A stretch of DNA of 64,000 nucleotides, from NCBI GenBank assembly GCA_964017155.1, contig OZ024856.1, positions 40,666,770-40,730,769 on the forward strand, written 5' to 3'. Source of the DNA: Oasisia sp. SBJ-2009. Its lineage: Eukaryota > Annelida > Polychaeta > Sabellida > Siboglinidae. The position numbers and the translations under genes are program-made. The notes beneath the pieces were generated by a model. The model had not been told where the DNA came from. It saw only the letters and a list, made by a program, of their open reading frames with translations, and ran no database searches. This document shows positions 37,301 through 50,975 of this stretch, piece by piece; position 1 is the stretch's first letter; every line of letters begins with the position of its first letter.

Positions 37301-38421
37301 AGTCTAGTCTAGTCTAGTCTAGTCTAGTCTAGTCTAGTCTAGTCTAGTCTAGTCTAGTCTAGTCACCTAGAGGTCAGCTAGGTTTTACCGTAATGGTTTA
37401 TTTTCAATGGTCAGCTAGCTAATCCGGCTTGACCGCCATTGTCCATTACCAGGTCAAGCTTGTTATCAATGTAAGGCAACACAATTGGGACATCATGTGA
37501 TTTGTTTCTATGAATAAGCAGTATTTGCCAATGGCATATGGCCAACTTGGTGTATTATTATAAACTTGGTTAAATACAGTAGGAAAATGTATAAAGGCAG
37601 CAAACAAAAATAAGTGGATGTGTTGATATTAGAAAAAATAGACCGCTGTAAAGGTTCTAAATCAGCACTGACTGTCCAATGTTCATACTTCACATGTGTT
37701 ATACTGAAACTTAATAAGTAGTCTTAGAAATTGATTAGTCAGACTATGTTTTGAGCTTCCTGTGGTATTTCTATAGGAAAACCTCAGTTGAGTTATTTTA
37801 TGTAACGTGAGACAGTTGTTTTAATTATTGTTCAGTCTGATTAATTATTGTGGATAATTTGTGATCCTAACTTGCACAGAAAGGTGGCAATATCATAAAT
37901 CACATATTCTGAAGAAGTGTGTTGTGCACTGGATCAAGTTTCCCAGACAACAAACAAGCCAATGTGTTTATTATGGTCCACTTTACCAAGATGTTATTTG
38001 ATATCTCAAAGGCAGTGTCACATCCTTCATGTACACAGTGACATAGGGAGACCTTGGCCTGTTTGCTCTAACCTGGTTATAGTCACCAAGCAAGTTGACC
38101 TACTTTTAAATACAACAAGGAGGTCTTTATCTTTTTGGGGCATTCACTGGTGTTGAGTAATGAATGTTATGCACGAAATGTCATGCATGACAGGCAGTTA
38201 TGTTATTTGGTGGACATACTTATAAACTATAAGTTGTTTTTCCCTACTTCTGTCAGGTGTTGAACAAGAAGTTCAGTGGAAAGATTGAGCAATTGGTGCC
38301 AAGTACGTTTCCTGACCAGTACTTCACCTGCACAGCTAATTGCATGGCTTGTGGGTGAGTGACAGCTGTCAATCAAACTTTGTCTTAATACTGTTTGCTG
38401 CAGAGTGCAGCTGCCAATGTT

Positions 38422-38501
<80 letters not shown>

Positions 38502-41500
38502 CTTGTGTCAGCTGGCTATATTTAAACTATATATACACATGTACCAGTACTTTTGTGTTGACTGTGTTTATTTAAAAAAATACTGTGTTTTTGTTACAAA
38601 ACTTAATTCAGCTGAAACATACTGTCAACAATGTTGCTAATAATGTAAATTGTATCAGTTGCTGAGGTATGTTGATAACCAAACTTTAATTTTCAACAAA
38701 CCAGCAATGCTCAATAACTTATCAAAACATTAAAGACACAAACCTGACTGTTTTTATAAACAACCATGTTGTATGATATAAACTGTATGTATTTTTCTAA
38801 GATCGAGAGCCCAAGTGATTTAAGTGCTTACATTTATACAACATACATTATGAACCATGTTATGACAGCAACACGTACATTGTGAACCATGTTATGATAG
38901 CAATACATACATTATGAACCATGTTATGACAGTAACACATACATTGTGAACCATGTTATGACAGCAACACATACATTATGAACCATGTTATGACAGCAAC
39001 ACAGACATTGTGAACCATGTTATGACAGCAACACATACATTGTGAACCATGTTATGACAGCAACACATACATTGTGAACCATGTTATGACAGCAACACAT
39101 ACATTGTGAACCATGTTATGACATCAACACATACATTGTGAACCATGTTATGATGGCAACACATACATTGTGAACCATGTTATGATGGCAACACATACAT
39201 TGTGAACCATGTTATGATGGCAACACATACATTGTGAACCATGTTATGACATCAACACATACATTGTGAACCATGTTATGATGGCAACACATACATTGTG
39301 AACCATGTTATGATGGCAACACATACATTGTGAACCATGTTATGACAGCAACACATACATTGTGAACCATGTTATGACATCAACACATACATTGTGAACC
39401 ATGTTATGATGGCAACACATACATTGTGAACCATGTTATGATGGCAACACATACATTGTGAACCATGTTATGATGGCAACACATACATTTTGAACCATGT
39501 TATGATAGCAACACGTACATTGTGAACCATGTTATGATGGCAACACATACATTGTGAACCATGTTATGATGGCAACACATACATTGTGAACCATGTTATG
39601 ATGGCAACACGTACATTGTGAACCATGTTATGACAGCAACGCATACATTGTGAACCATGTTATGATGGCAACACATACATTGTGAACTATGTTATGACAG
39701 CAACGCATACATTGTGAACCATGTTATGATGGCAACACATACATTGTGAACCATGTTACGATGGCAACACGTACATTGTGAACCATGTTATGACAGCAAC
39801 GCATACATTGTAAACCATGTTATGATGGCAACACATACATTGTGAACCATGTTATGACAGCAACACATACATTGTGAACCATGTTATGATGGCAACACAT
39901 ACATTGTGAACCATGTTATGATGGCAACACGTACATTGTGAACCATGTTATGATGGCAACACGTACATTGTGAACCATGTTATGATAGCAACACATACAT
40001 TGTGAACCATGTTATGACAGCAACACATACATTGTGAACCATGTTATGACAGCAACATGTACATTGTGAACCATGTTATGACAGCAACACATACATTGTG
40101 AACCATGTTATGATAGCAACACATACATTGTGAACCATGTTATGACAGCAACATGTACATTGTGAACCATGTTATGACAGCAACACATACATTATGAACC
40201 ATGTTATGACAGCAACACATACATTGTGAACCATGTTATGACAGCAACACATACATTGTGAACCATGTTATGACATCAACACATACATTGTGAACCATGT
40301 TATGACATCAACACGTACATTGTGAACCATGTTATGACAGCAACGCATACATTGTGAACCATGTTACGATGGCAACACATACATTGTGAACCATGTTATG
40401 ATGGCAACACGTACATTGTGAACCATGTTATGATAGCAACACATACATTTTGAACCATGTTATGACAGCAACACATACATTGTGAACCATGTTATGACAG
40501 CAACGCATACATTATGAACCATGTTATGACAGCAAAGCATACATTATGAACCATGTTATGACAGCAACACATGCATTATGAACCATGTTATGACAGCAAC
40601 ACATACATTGTGAACCACGTTATGACAACAACGCATACATTATGAACCATGTTATGATAGCAACACGTACATTGTGAATCATGTTATGACAGTAACACAT
40701 ACATTTTGAACCATGTTATGACAGCAACACATACATTGTGAACCATGTTATGATAGCAACACATACATTGTGAATCATGTTATGACAGTAACACATACAT
40801 TATGAACCATGTTATGATAGCAACACATACATTGTGAACCATGTTATGACAGCAACACATACATTGTGAACCATGTTATGATAGCAACACATACATTTTG
40901 AACCATGTTATGACACAACACATACATTGTGAACCATGTTATGATAGCAACACGTACATTTTGAACCACGTTATGACGGCAACGCATACATTATGAACCA
41001 TGTTATGACAGCAACACATACATTGTGAACCATGTTATGACAGCAACATGTACATTATGAACCATGTTATGACAGCAACACGTACATTTTGAACCATGTT
41101 ATGACAGCAACATGTACACTATGAACCATGTTATGACAGCAACATGTACATTATGAACCATGTTATGACAGCAACACGTACATTTTGAACCATGTTATGA
41201 CAGCAACACATACATTGTGAACCATGTTATGATAGCAACACATACATTGTGAACCATGTTATGATTGCAACACATACATTGTGAACCATGTTATGACAGC
41301 AACACATACATTGTGAACCATGTTATGATAGCAACACGTACATTTTGAACCATGTTATGACGGCAACACATACATTATGAACCATGTTATGACAGCAACA
41401 CATACATTGTGAACCATGTTATGACAGCAACATGTACACTATGAACCATGTTATGACAGCAACACGTACATTGTGAACCATGTTATGACAGCAACATGTA

Positions 41501-44500
41501 CATTATGAACCATGTTATGACAGCAACACGTACATTTTGAACCATGTTATGACAGCAAAACGTACATTGTGAACCATGTTATGACAGCAACACATACATT
41601 GTGAACCATGTTATGATGGCAACATGTACATTGTGAACCATGTTATGATAGCAACACATACATTATGAACCATGTTATGACAGCAACACATACATTATGA
41701 ACCATGTTATGACAGCAACACATACATTGTGAACCATGTTATGACAGCAACACATACATTGTGAACCATGTTATGATAGCAACGCATACATTGTGAACCA
41801 TGTTATGACAGCAACGCATACATTATGAACCATGTTATGACAGCAACACATACATTGTGAACCATGTTATGACAGCAACATGTACATTATGAACCATGTT
41901 ATGACAGCAACACGTACATTTTGAACCATGTTATGACAGCAACACATACATTGTGAACCATGTTATGATAGCAACACATACATTGTGAACCATGTTATGA
42001 TTGCAACACATACATTGTGAACCATGTTATGACAGCAACACATACATTGTGAACCATGTTATGATAGCAACACGTACATTTTGAACCATGTTATGACGGC
42101 AACGCATACATTATGAACCATGTTATGACAGCAACACATACATTGTGAACCATGTTATGACAGCAACATGTACACTATGAACCATGTTATGACAGCAACA
42201 CGTACATTGTGAACCATGTTATGACAGCAACATGTACATTATGAACCATGTTATGACAGCAACACGTACATTTTGAACCATGTTATGACAGCAACACGTA
42301 CATTGTGAACCATGTTATGACAGCAACACATACATTGTGAACCATGTTATGATGGCAACACATACATTGTGAACCATGTTATGATAGCAACACGTACATT
42401 GTGAACCATGTTATGATAGCAACACGTACATTTTGAACCATGTTATGACAGCAACATGTACATTGTGAACCATGTTATGATAGCAACACATACATTATGA
42501 ACCATGTTATGACAGCAACACATACATTATGAACCATGTTATGACAGCAACACATACATTGTGAACCATGTTATGACAGCAACACATACATTGTGAACCA
42601 TGTTATGATAGCAACGCATACATTGTGAACCATGTTATGACAGCAACGCATACATTATGAACCATGTTATGACAGCAACACATACATTGTGAACCATGTT
42701 ATGACAGCAACATGTACATTATGAACCATGTTATGACAGCAACACGTACATTTTGAACCATGTTATGACAGCAACACATACATTGTGAACCATGTTATGA
42801 TAGCAACACATACATTGTGAACCATGTTATGATTGCAACACATACATTGTGAACCATGTTATGACAGCAACACATACATTGTGAACCATGTTATGATAGC
42901 AACACGTACATTTTGAACCATGTTATGACGGCAACGCATACATTATGAACCATGTTATGACAGCAACACATACATTGTGAACCATGTTATGACAGCAACA
43001 TGTACACTATGAACCATGTTATGACAGCAACACGTACATTGTGAACCATGTTATGACAGCAACATGTACATTATGAACCATGTTATGACAGCAACACGTA
43101 CATTTTGAACCATGTTATGACAGCAACACGTACATTGTGAACCATGTTATGACAGCAACACATACATTGTGAACCATGTTATGATGGCAACACATACATT
43201 GTGAACCATGTTATGACAGCAACACATACATTGTGAACCATGTTATGACAGCAACACATACATTGTGAACCATGTTATGATGGCAACATGTACATTGTGA
43301 ACCATGTTATGATAGCAACACATACATTATGAACCATGTTATGACAGCAACACATACATTGTGAACCATGTTATGACAGCAACACATACATTGTGAACCA
43401 TGTTATGACAGCAACACATAAATAGTTTTGTTTTGACCACAGAGGGCGCTGTATGCAGACTGTGAATCACGAGGATGACGATGTCCCGCACAGTGCGGAG
43501 GATCAGTGCCAGTACAAGCACAGTCTCGACAACAAGGTGTACACATGTCGGGTGAGGCTTCATCTCTTGCATCTGTTTATAACCTTCTCTTGTATGCTTA
43601 TGTATACGTGCATGTGTATGTGGGAGTGTGTGCACATCTGTTCTTAATGCAGAGAAGTGTGTGTGTGTGTGTCAGTGTGTGTGTGGTGTGTGTGTGTTTG
43701 TGTGTGTGTTTGTGTGTATGTGTGTGTGTCATTGTGTGTGCGTGCATGCGTGCGTGCGTGTCAGTGTATATGTTGTCTGTGTGTGTGTATGTGTGTGTGT
43801 GTCAGTGTGTGTGCGTGTGTGCGTGTGTGCGTGTGTGCGTGTGTGCGTGTGTGCGTGTGTGCGTGTGTGCGTGTGTGTGTATGTGTGTGTGTGTGTGTCA
43901 ATAATAATTCAAATTATGATATATAATTGGTGCATGATTGGTGTCTGTGTTATAATAATAATAAAATACTTTATACACAATAACAATGTACATCAAACTC
44001 TTGCATTAGCCTAAGTTTGGAGGAAACCACCTGAGAACATATTAAATATTAATTAATAAAAAAACAAATAAACAAGTTAACTAAAATACCACTAAGTACT
44101 ACTACTGATAGTAATTGTAATATTACTAAAATAAATTAACACATATCTCAATAAAATATTAATAACGGTGAACAAAGGGTTTAAAATAAATACTTTGACT
44201 ACTAATATTATGTTATAGACACTGATAATTGTTTAGTTAAAATGAAATTGAAACAAGTTAATAACAACACTGTTGCTGGTGTCCTAGGCGTGCTATGACA
44301 GGGGGCGGCTGACTGTGGTTGTGCCAAAAGCTGCAGCTGCATCTGACAACACCATCTTTGGACTGGCAAAGTACGCCTGGTCTGGGTGAGTGGATGGGGG
44401 AGGTGTCGGCTGCTTCGGTCAGTCAGTATACGTATAAGTCCCCATGTAGATAAATACATACACACTTACATAGACACTCACATACATGCACATGTACACA

Positions 44501-45274
44501 CACACATGCACACATGCACGCATGGACGCATGCACGCACAAGGTACATAATGTGTGTTTACCTGTAATATTAACCAGTATAAAAGTAACTAAATGTTCAT
44601 TATTCATATGGCACCATTCGCAGTTATCACCTAGAATTTTTTTATTAACTGTTAAGAATATTATGCTTGATTTAGTTAAAATCTAATCCTGTTTCAACAA
44701 AGCTATTTAAACAAACTGCAGTTATTTCACATCTCTGTTTCCTGCTGATGTGCTTAGCTAATTTGTTGTGTATGTTGGAGTCATATATTGTGTGTTTTTC
44801 GTAAATATGAATCGTATGTATTTTATTAATATCTGTCTATAAGAACCTTACAAAGTGATGACTGCGTCACAGTATAATTGGATTGTTTATTAATTAACAA
44901 TAATTTCTAATTTATAAAAATGTTATACAAATATTTCGGTTGCAACCTTTACATCATATGTCAATATAGGATGGTTTAAAAAGAAGATGCATGTACAAGA
45001 GTAGATCACAGTTCGTTCCGTAAGTATTTGGTGACATCCTTTTCAGCTACGTGTTGGAGTGTCCCCACTGTGGCATCATCTACCGCAGTCGTCAGTACTG
45101 GTACGGCAACCAGGACCCAGACAAGGCCGCCATCCGCACGGAAGTGAGGCACGTGTGGCCAGGGGTAAGTCATTAGTTGTCAGTCTCCCTCAGTGGTGTG
45201 TGTTTGTGATACAAGGTGTCTCTGTTGAAAGCAGTGTGGTGATGAATTATGCCTTCTTGTTGTCCTGCCATATA

Positions 45275-45318
<44 letters not shown>

Positions 45319-45370
45319 CATACACATAATATACATACATATATTATACATATATTATACATATATATAT

Positions 45371-45403
<33 letters not shown>

Positions 45404-46241
45404 ATTATACATTATGTAATATATGTATATACAGTATATGTATATATATAAGGCAGCTTATGTCGACCAATGCCTAGAGGACCGGCTTATGTAGACCAGG
45501 CGTATTTTTTTATTTAATACATTTTCCAAAGATGTAAAACAGGAACATTGTTTCTAATAGTAATGTTTAACACATAATGAAAGTTCATAAAAATATTTCA
45601 ATAAATAAGGTATATGCAAAAAAATCAGTCTACATAAAACCGCGTATACATAGATGCCGATTTATGTAGACCGGAGCAACGCCGGAAGCTGCATATATTT
45701 AGTTACCCTTTTTTGCGGTTGACGCAGAATCTAGCTATGTTGTGATACATGTTTATGCAGTAAATTTAACAATTTAGTAAATGCTGTAAAATTAATTGCC
45801 GAATACCAACGGCAACACCAACATTCGGGGGATCTATCAGTCCGCAAAGACAAAATGCAAGTTTTACTAATTTACCCATAATAATATAGCCTTTCGCGTT
45901 AGTATGAAGCATATCATACACTGAACACAAAACTCCAACCCTTCGTTCAGCATATACCATAAATATAGATTTATAAGAACTTTGACACGGTACACATAAC
46001 CTGGCACACAATATACTCAAAAATATGCACGACGCTGGAGAAAACATGCTCAAAATCACTTAAGATGTTGTTCATTTAAAAATTAATTACGCACAGTACT
46101 TCACTGTCATATGAACTGTGTGCACACGCAATGGTACTGATCAATTCAATTGTGTTAGTTGTGAACTAACACGTCGAATCTTTATGTAGACCAGTTTTGG
46201 TCTAATATGCATAATCGGTCGACATAGGCTGCCTTTAGAAG

Positions 46242-46291
<50 letters not shown>

Positions 46292-49200
46292 GAGGAAGAC
46301 CGAAATAGCGATGGGGTTTGCATTAAGCATCACATAGAAAGAGTGGGAGCAGTGGGCTTCTCTTTCTATGCCACACTTAACGCAAACCCAATCGATATTT
46401 CGGTCTCCTTGCCTCCATTTCCCCTCCACTTTCTGGGCATCTGCAATGGTGATCTCTAGCAAATTGTGAGTAGTATATGTATCCTTTTACTTACTGTGTT
46501 AGTAGAAATGTAAATGTAATTTTGTTGGCAATGGAAGTCAAGACTGCATTCCATGAATATTTAGCAAATATTCCTACACCTATATTTGATGTATACAACT
46601 CATATTCTTTTTGTGTTGCTTAGTTTTGGGGATTGCCACTATTTTTATATTTTTATAAAATTGATTTCTAGTTTTGTATATGGTTTCCTTTGCAGCATCC
46701 TTTTTATGAATGTTTTATGCACTAATTCCCCGAAGTAGCCTGAGAATTTTACATGTTATGCATTTGAAGTTTCTGTCTGTGACTGGTTCACAAAATGTTA
46801 TGGTAACTATTTTTTATAATGTGTTTAGAATAATATTGACTACATTCACATAGAATACAAATGAAGACAACTCAGTGCGTAACTGTTTTAATGTTTCTCG
46901 TCACTCCTTTAAGGGGTCTGCCAGATCCTTTGCCCAGAATTGGCAGATCAGTAATTTGTAATGGGAAGTCTGCGTGGGAAAGTTATACATCAAAGGGTAT
47001 TGCGGTTAACTATGCTCGTTTCTACTTTATTCCCAATCAATTTTCTTTGAGACTGGATGTTTTGTTTACCATTTGAATATGTTGTAGGCAATTTTATTTA
47101 ATATGTGAACAATTGCCCTGAGCGTAACAAAGTAACTAAACTGGCAGAAAGTAAACTTTCAACATGCATGTTGTAGTCATAATAACGTAATATTAAAGGT
47201 GACACCTAGGTGTAGAACGCAATGGCTCAGGGGCAGAGCTTCGGACTCTCGACTAAGGTTCGAATCTTGTTCTGCAGTGTTCAAACCTTGGGCAAGTTTT
47301 TTCTCTCTACATTGCTCCAGTTCACTCAGCTGTATAAATGAGTATCTGGCTATAGACAGTGGTGCTTATGTGTACGTGCAGCCTTCGTGCATTAATTGTA
47401 GCATATGGCTGGATGCTTCCCAGAGAAGTTGAGATGGTATTTGATCGAACAGGTCTGCCAGGGAAGTAAAGTGTAAAGCGTTTTCAGCAGTCCTGAGGAC
47501 TGGATACTGCGCTATATAGAAAATTACCTGTTTTAACCCTTACTTTAGCCACCATTCTGACCCTGACTGTCTTGCTCTGTGCCAGGTGAACCCGACCCTC
47601 CAGGGCACTCACAACGCGGCCCGCCGTCTCCTGGACGGCATCCAGTACGTGTCCGACAACATCGCCAGCATGAGTGCCAAGCCGGCCGCAGCGGTCAGCC
47701 ACTGGGTCACTGACCAGATCGCACCCACGTACTGGGTGCCCAACAACCAGATCACAGTGAGTGTCGCACTCACACGCCACCAGGGGGCCTGGTGATGACA
47801 TCATTCTTAGCTGGTCTTTTTGTGAAACTAAGAATGGTTCAGTTTGCTAGGACATTCTCATGGTGTTGACTTCAGCCGTAGCCTTGTGAAAATGGTCAAG
47901 TTGGTAATTGTGTTCAGATACTCAGAAGTAGACAGCTTTGTGTTGAACTTGAACCAGGGATGGCCTGGGTGACTGTGTGGCCTCATGGCTGGTATCAAAT
48001 ATTAGTTTGATTCCACTAAGTTCCATATGACGTGTAGGAGATCTGGGGATAATTTCACTAAGAAAAAATTTCTTAATGAAAATTTTTCTTTAAACAAAAT
48101 CCATTATTACATTGAATGTGATTTTTTCTTCAAAGTGCAAATATACATGGCCGTATTACTGAGGACACTATTTCAATGAAACACCAGTGACAATGTCTTG
48201 CTGGCTCATCATGGCAGTTTTCAGGTATTCAAGATCACTGTCGAGGATCAAAGTTGATTTTAAAGTGCAAAATCAGGTTTAAGATCTCTTAACAACATTA
48301 AAGAACTGGTCCCTGGCATGAGAAGTGGATGTACCTGATAGTCACCGTCCACTGCTTGTATCCGTGTCATCATTTGGATCGTAATAAAGGCTCTTTCTGC
48401 TATGTCCAGTGTCTTTCTCATTGTAAACATTTGGATGAATGCTAATTTAAAGGAAGATAGTGGGTTCATTTTCATTGTAAAATTGTGGCATACAGTACAA
48501 ACTATTATATTATGTGTTAAAAAGCAACTTATGAATTCAATTTCAATGTATACACACACACAAAAGTTATAACAGATAATACAGTTTATGCTGTGGTGTG
48601 ATTTTGCAATGGGAAAGAACAATAAAAGAATTCACTGATATATTGTTTACTGAAGTACTCCTTGTATTAGCATTACTAATTTGATGTTTGATTTCAGCAC
48701 TGCAGGAAATGTGAAACGGACTTTGATGTAACCATTCCCATCCACCACTGCCGAGCCTGTGGAGAGGGGTTCTGTGACGAATGTTCGTTGAAACGTAGGA
48801 AGGTGCCAGAACGAGGCTGGGGCAATGAGTTGGTGCGGGTGTGCGATGACTGCTACGAGAGTAGCAAAGGTAGGGAGCATTAATTAATTTGATGGCTCTA
48901 ATCGGGATATTTTCAGCAGTATGTGCTGTAGAGCTAGAGGCACTGGTGAAATTTAAACTGTGAGATTATTTTTCCAAGGATAAAACTTTGTGATGCTTCA
49001 GCTTGTTTCTCAAAAATTGCCAAACATAATTTTTTTGTTCCAAGAATTTGTTTTAGTTTTTAAAAAGTTTTTGTTCTAAAAATTATATGTTATATTATGA
49101 ACTTTTGTTATTAATTGTAATACATAATTGATTTATTTATATATTCTTTCCTCAACAATGTACTTATTCATGGATCAAGAATGTTGATCTCAAACAATCA

Positions 49201-50889
49201 CTTTCATTGTGCAATCTTCTCTAAAAAATATTTTTTCAAAAACTTATGTATTTCAAAAGGATCTCCTGGAAAATTAATAGCTTGAAAGATGGACTCATGT
49301 TTATTTATTTGAGCTTGGTTTTTGATGTAAAGCTCATTGATCCACTAGGCAGGAATTAAGTCTACGTCAATGTGGCATTGTTAGACTAGTACACGGGTGT
49401 GTGGCTGTGTCTGTAGAGATGGTGCGAGGGAGTGTTAGACTAGTACACATGTCTGTGGTTGTGTCTGTAGAGATGGTGCGAGGCAGTGTTAGACTAGTAC
49501 ACGTGTCTGTGGTTGTGTCTGTAGAGATGGTGCGAGGGAGTGTTAGACTAGTACACATGTCTGTGGTTGAGTCTGTAGAGATGGTGCGAGGGAGTGTTAG
49601 ACTAGTACACATGTCTGTGGTTGAGTCTGTAGAGATGGTGCGAGGGAGTGTTAGACTAGTACACATGTCTGTGGTTGTGTCTGTAGAGATGGTGCGAGGG
49701 AGTGTTAGACTAGTACACGTGTCTGTGGTTGTGTCTGTAGAGATGGTGCGAAGGAGTGTTAGACTAGTACACATGTCTGTGGTTATGTCTGTAGAGATGG
49801 TGCGAGGCAGTGTTAGATTAGTACACGTGTCTGTGGCTGTGTCTGTAGAGATGGTGCGAGGGAGTGTTAGACTAGTACACGTGTCTGTGGTTGTGTCTGT
49901 AGAGATGGTGCGAGGGAGTGTTAGATTAGTACACATGTCTGTGGTTGTGTCTGTAGAGATGGTGCGAGGCAGTGTTAGATTAGTACACGTGTCTGTGGCT
50001 GTGTCTGTAGAGATGGTGCGAGGGAGTGTTAGACTAGTACACATGTCTGTGGTCGTGTCTGTAGAGATGGTGCGAGGGAGCGAGGACGCAAGGGAGGTGA
50101 CGGCCAGGAGGGTCGGGGAGGTGTTCTCATCCACCATGGGCAGTGTAGCCTCTGTTGTCAGCTACCCCATTGGTAAGACGGTCTTGTTACCCTCACTACA
50201 GTCAAACCTCACTGTAAATGTCCGATTTTGTGATCATCCATTTTTTAAATACAGACTTCCCCATAAATCAACGTTCCCTTTGCTGTGTATATCACATTTG
50301 TCGACTCTGTGTGAACCTTGCTACTAACTCATTGAGTCTGGTCGAGTGTGTAATGTGAACTGTGTTGTCAAGTGTGTAATGTGTATTGTGTTGCAAGTTA
50401 TGTGTTGTGTTGTTAAATGTTGTGCACATCACACCTGCCTCACGCTTTACTTGTTTCCTTATATCTTCCACACCTGTTAGACTGTCACTCTGTGCTGAGT
50501 CACCTTCACCATAGACATCATGTTACACTGAATATTTGTAGCCAGGTTATATTATAAAACTTATACAAATAGAATGTTGTTGCAGTAAACATATATCTGT
50601 GAGATAGATTTAAGACCAGACATTATAAAAGCGAGGGCCTGCATATTATGCTGCCAACTGGTGACTTTGATGGATGTAATTTGCTTATGGTGACTACGAA
50701 TTTGGTAATGTCTGATGCTGCCACCTGGTGACTATAACACAATTTAATCTGGTGAAATCAGATCTAGTGGTGCTACCTGGTGGCTAACGAAATTAATTGT
50801 TTCTCTTCCTTGTGCTGGCAACCAGTGACTGCCATAACAAATTATTATTGCTAATCCCAGTGTAATATATACAAGTGTGTGTATGTATA

Positions 50890-50975
<86 letters not shown>

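Noticed and set aside
38840..43420. Regular 32-bp direct repeats resembling a CRISPR array
   Set aside because: Units are contiguous with no unique spacers, lie in an intron of a eukaryotic gene, and no cas genes are present; it is a minisatellite.
43506..44014. Cys/Val-rich ORFs downstream of ZFYVE1 exon 5
   Set aside because: Translations of the TG-rich tract; the real exon ends at the donor after 43551.
49367..50137. Minus-strand ORF of 256 codons with [13 protein letters not shown] repeats
   Set aside because: Antisense shadow of the 54-bp array at ZFYVE1 exon 10; no independent start, splice or homology evidence.
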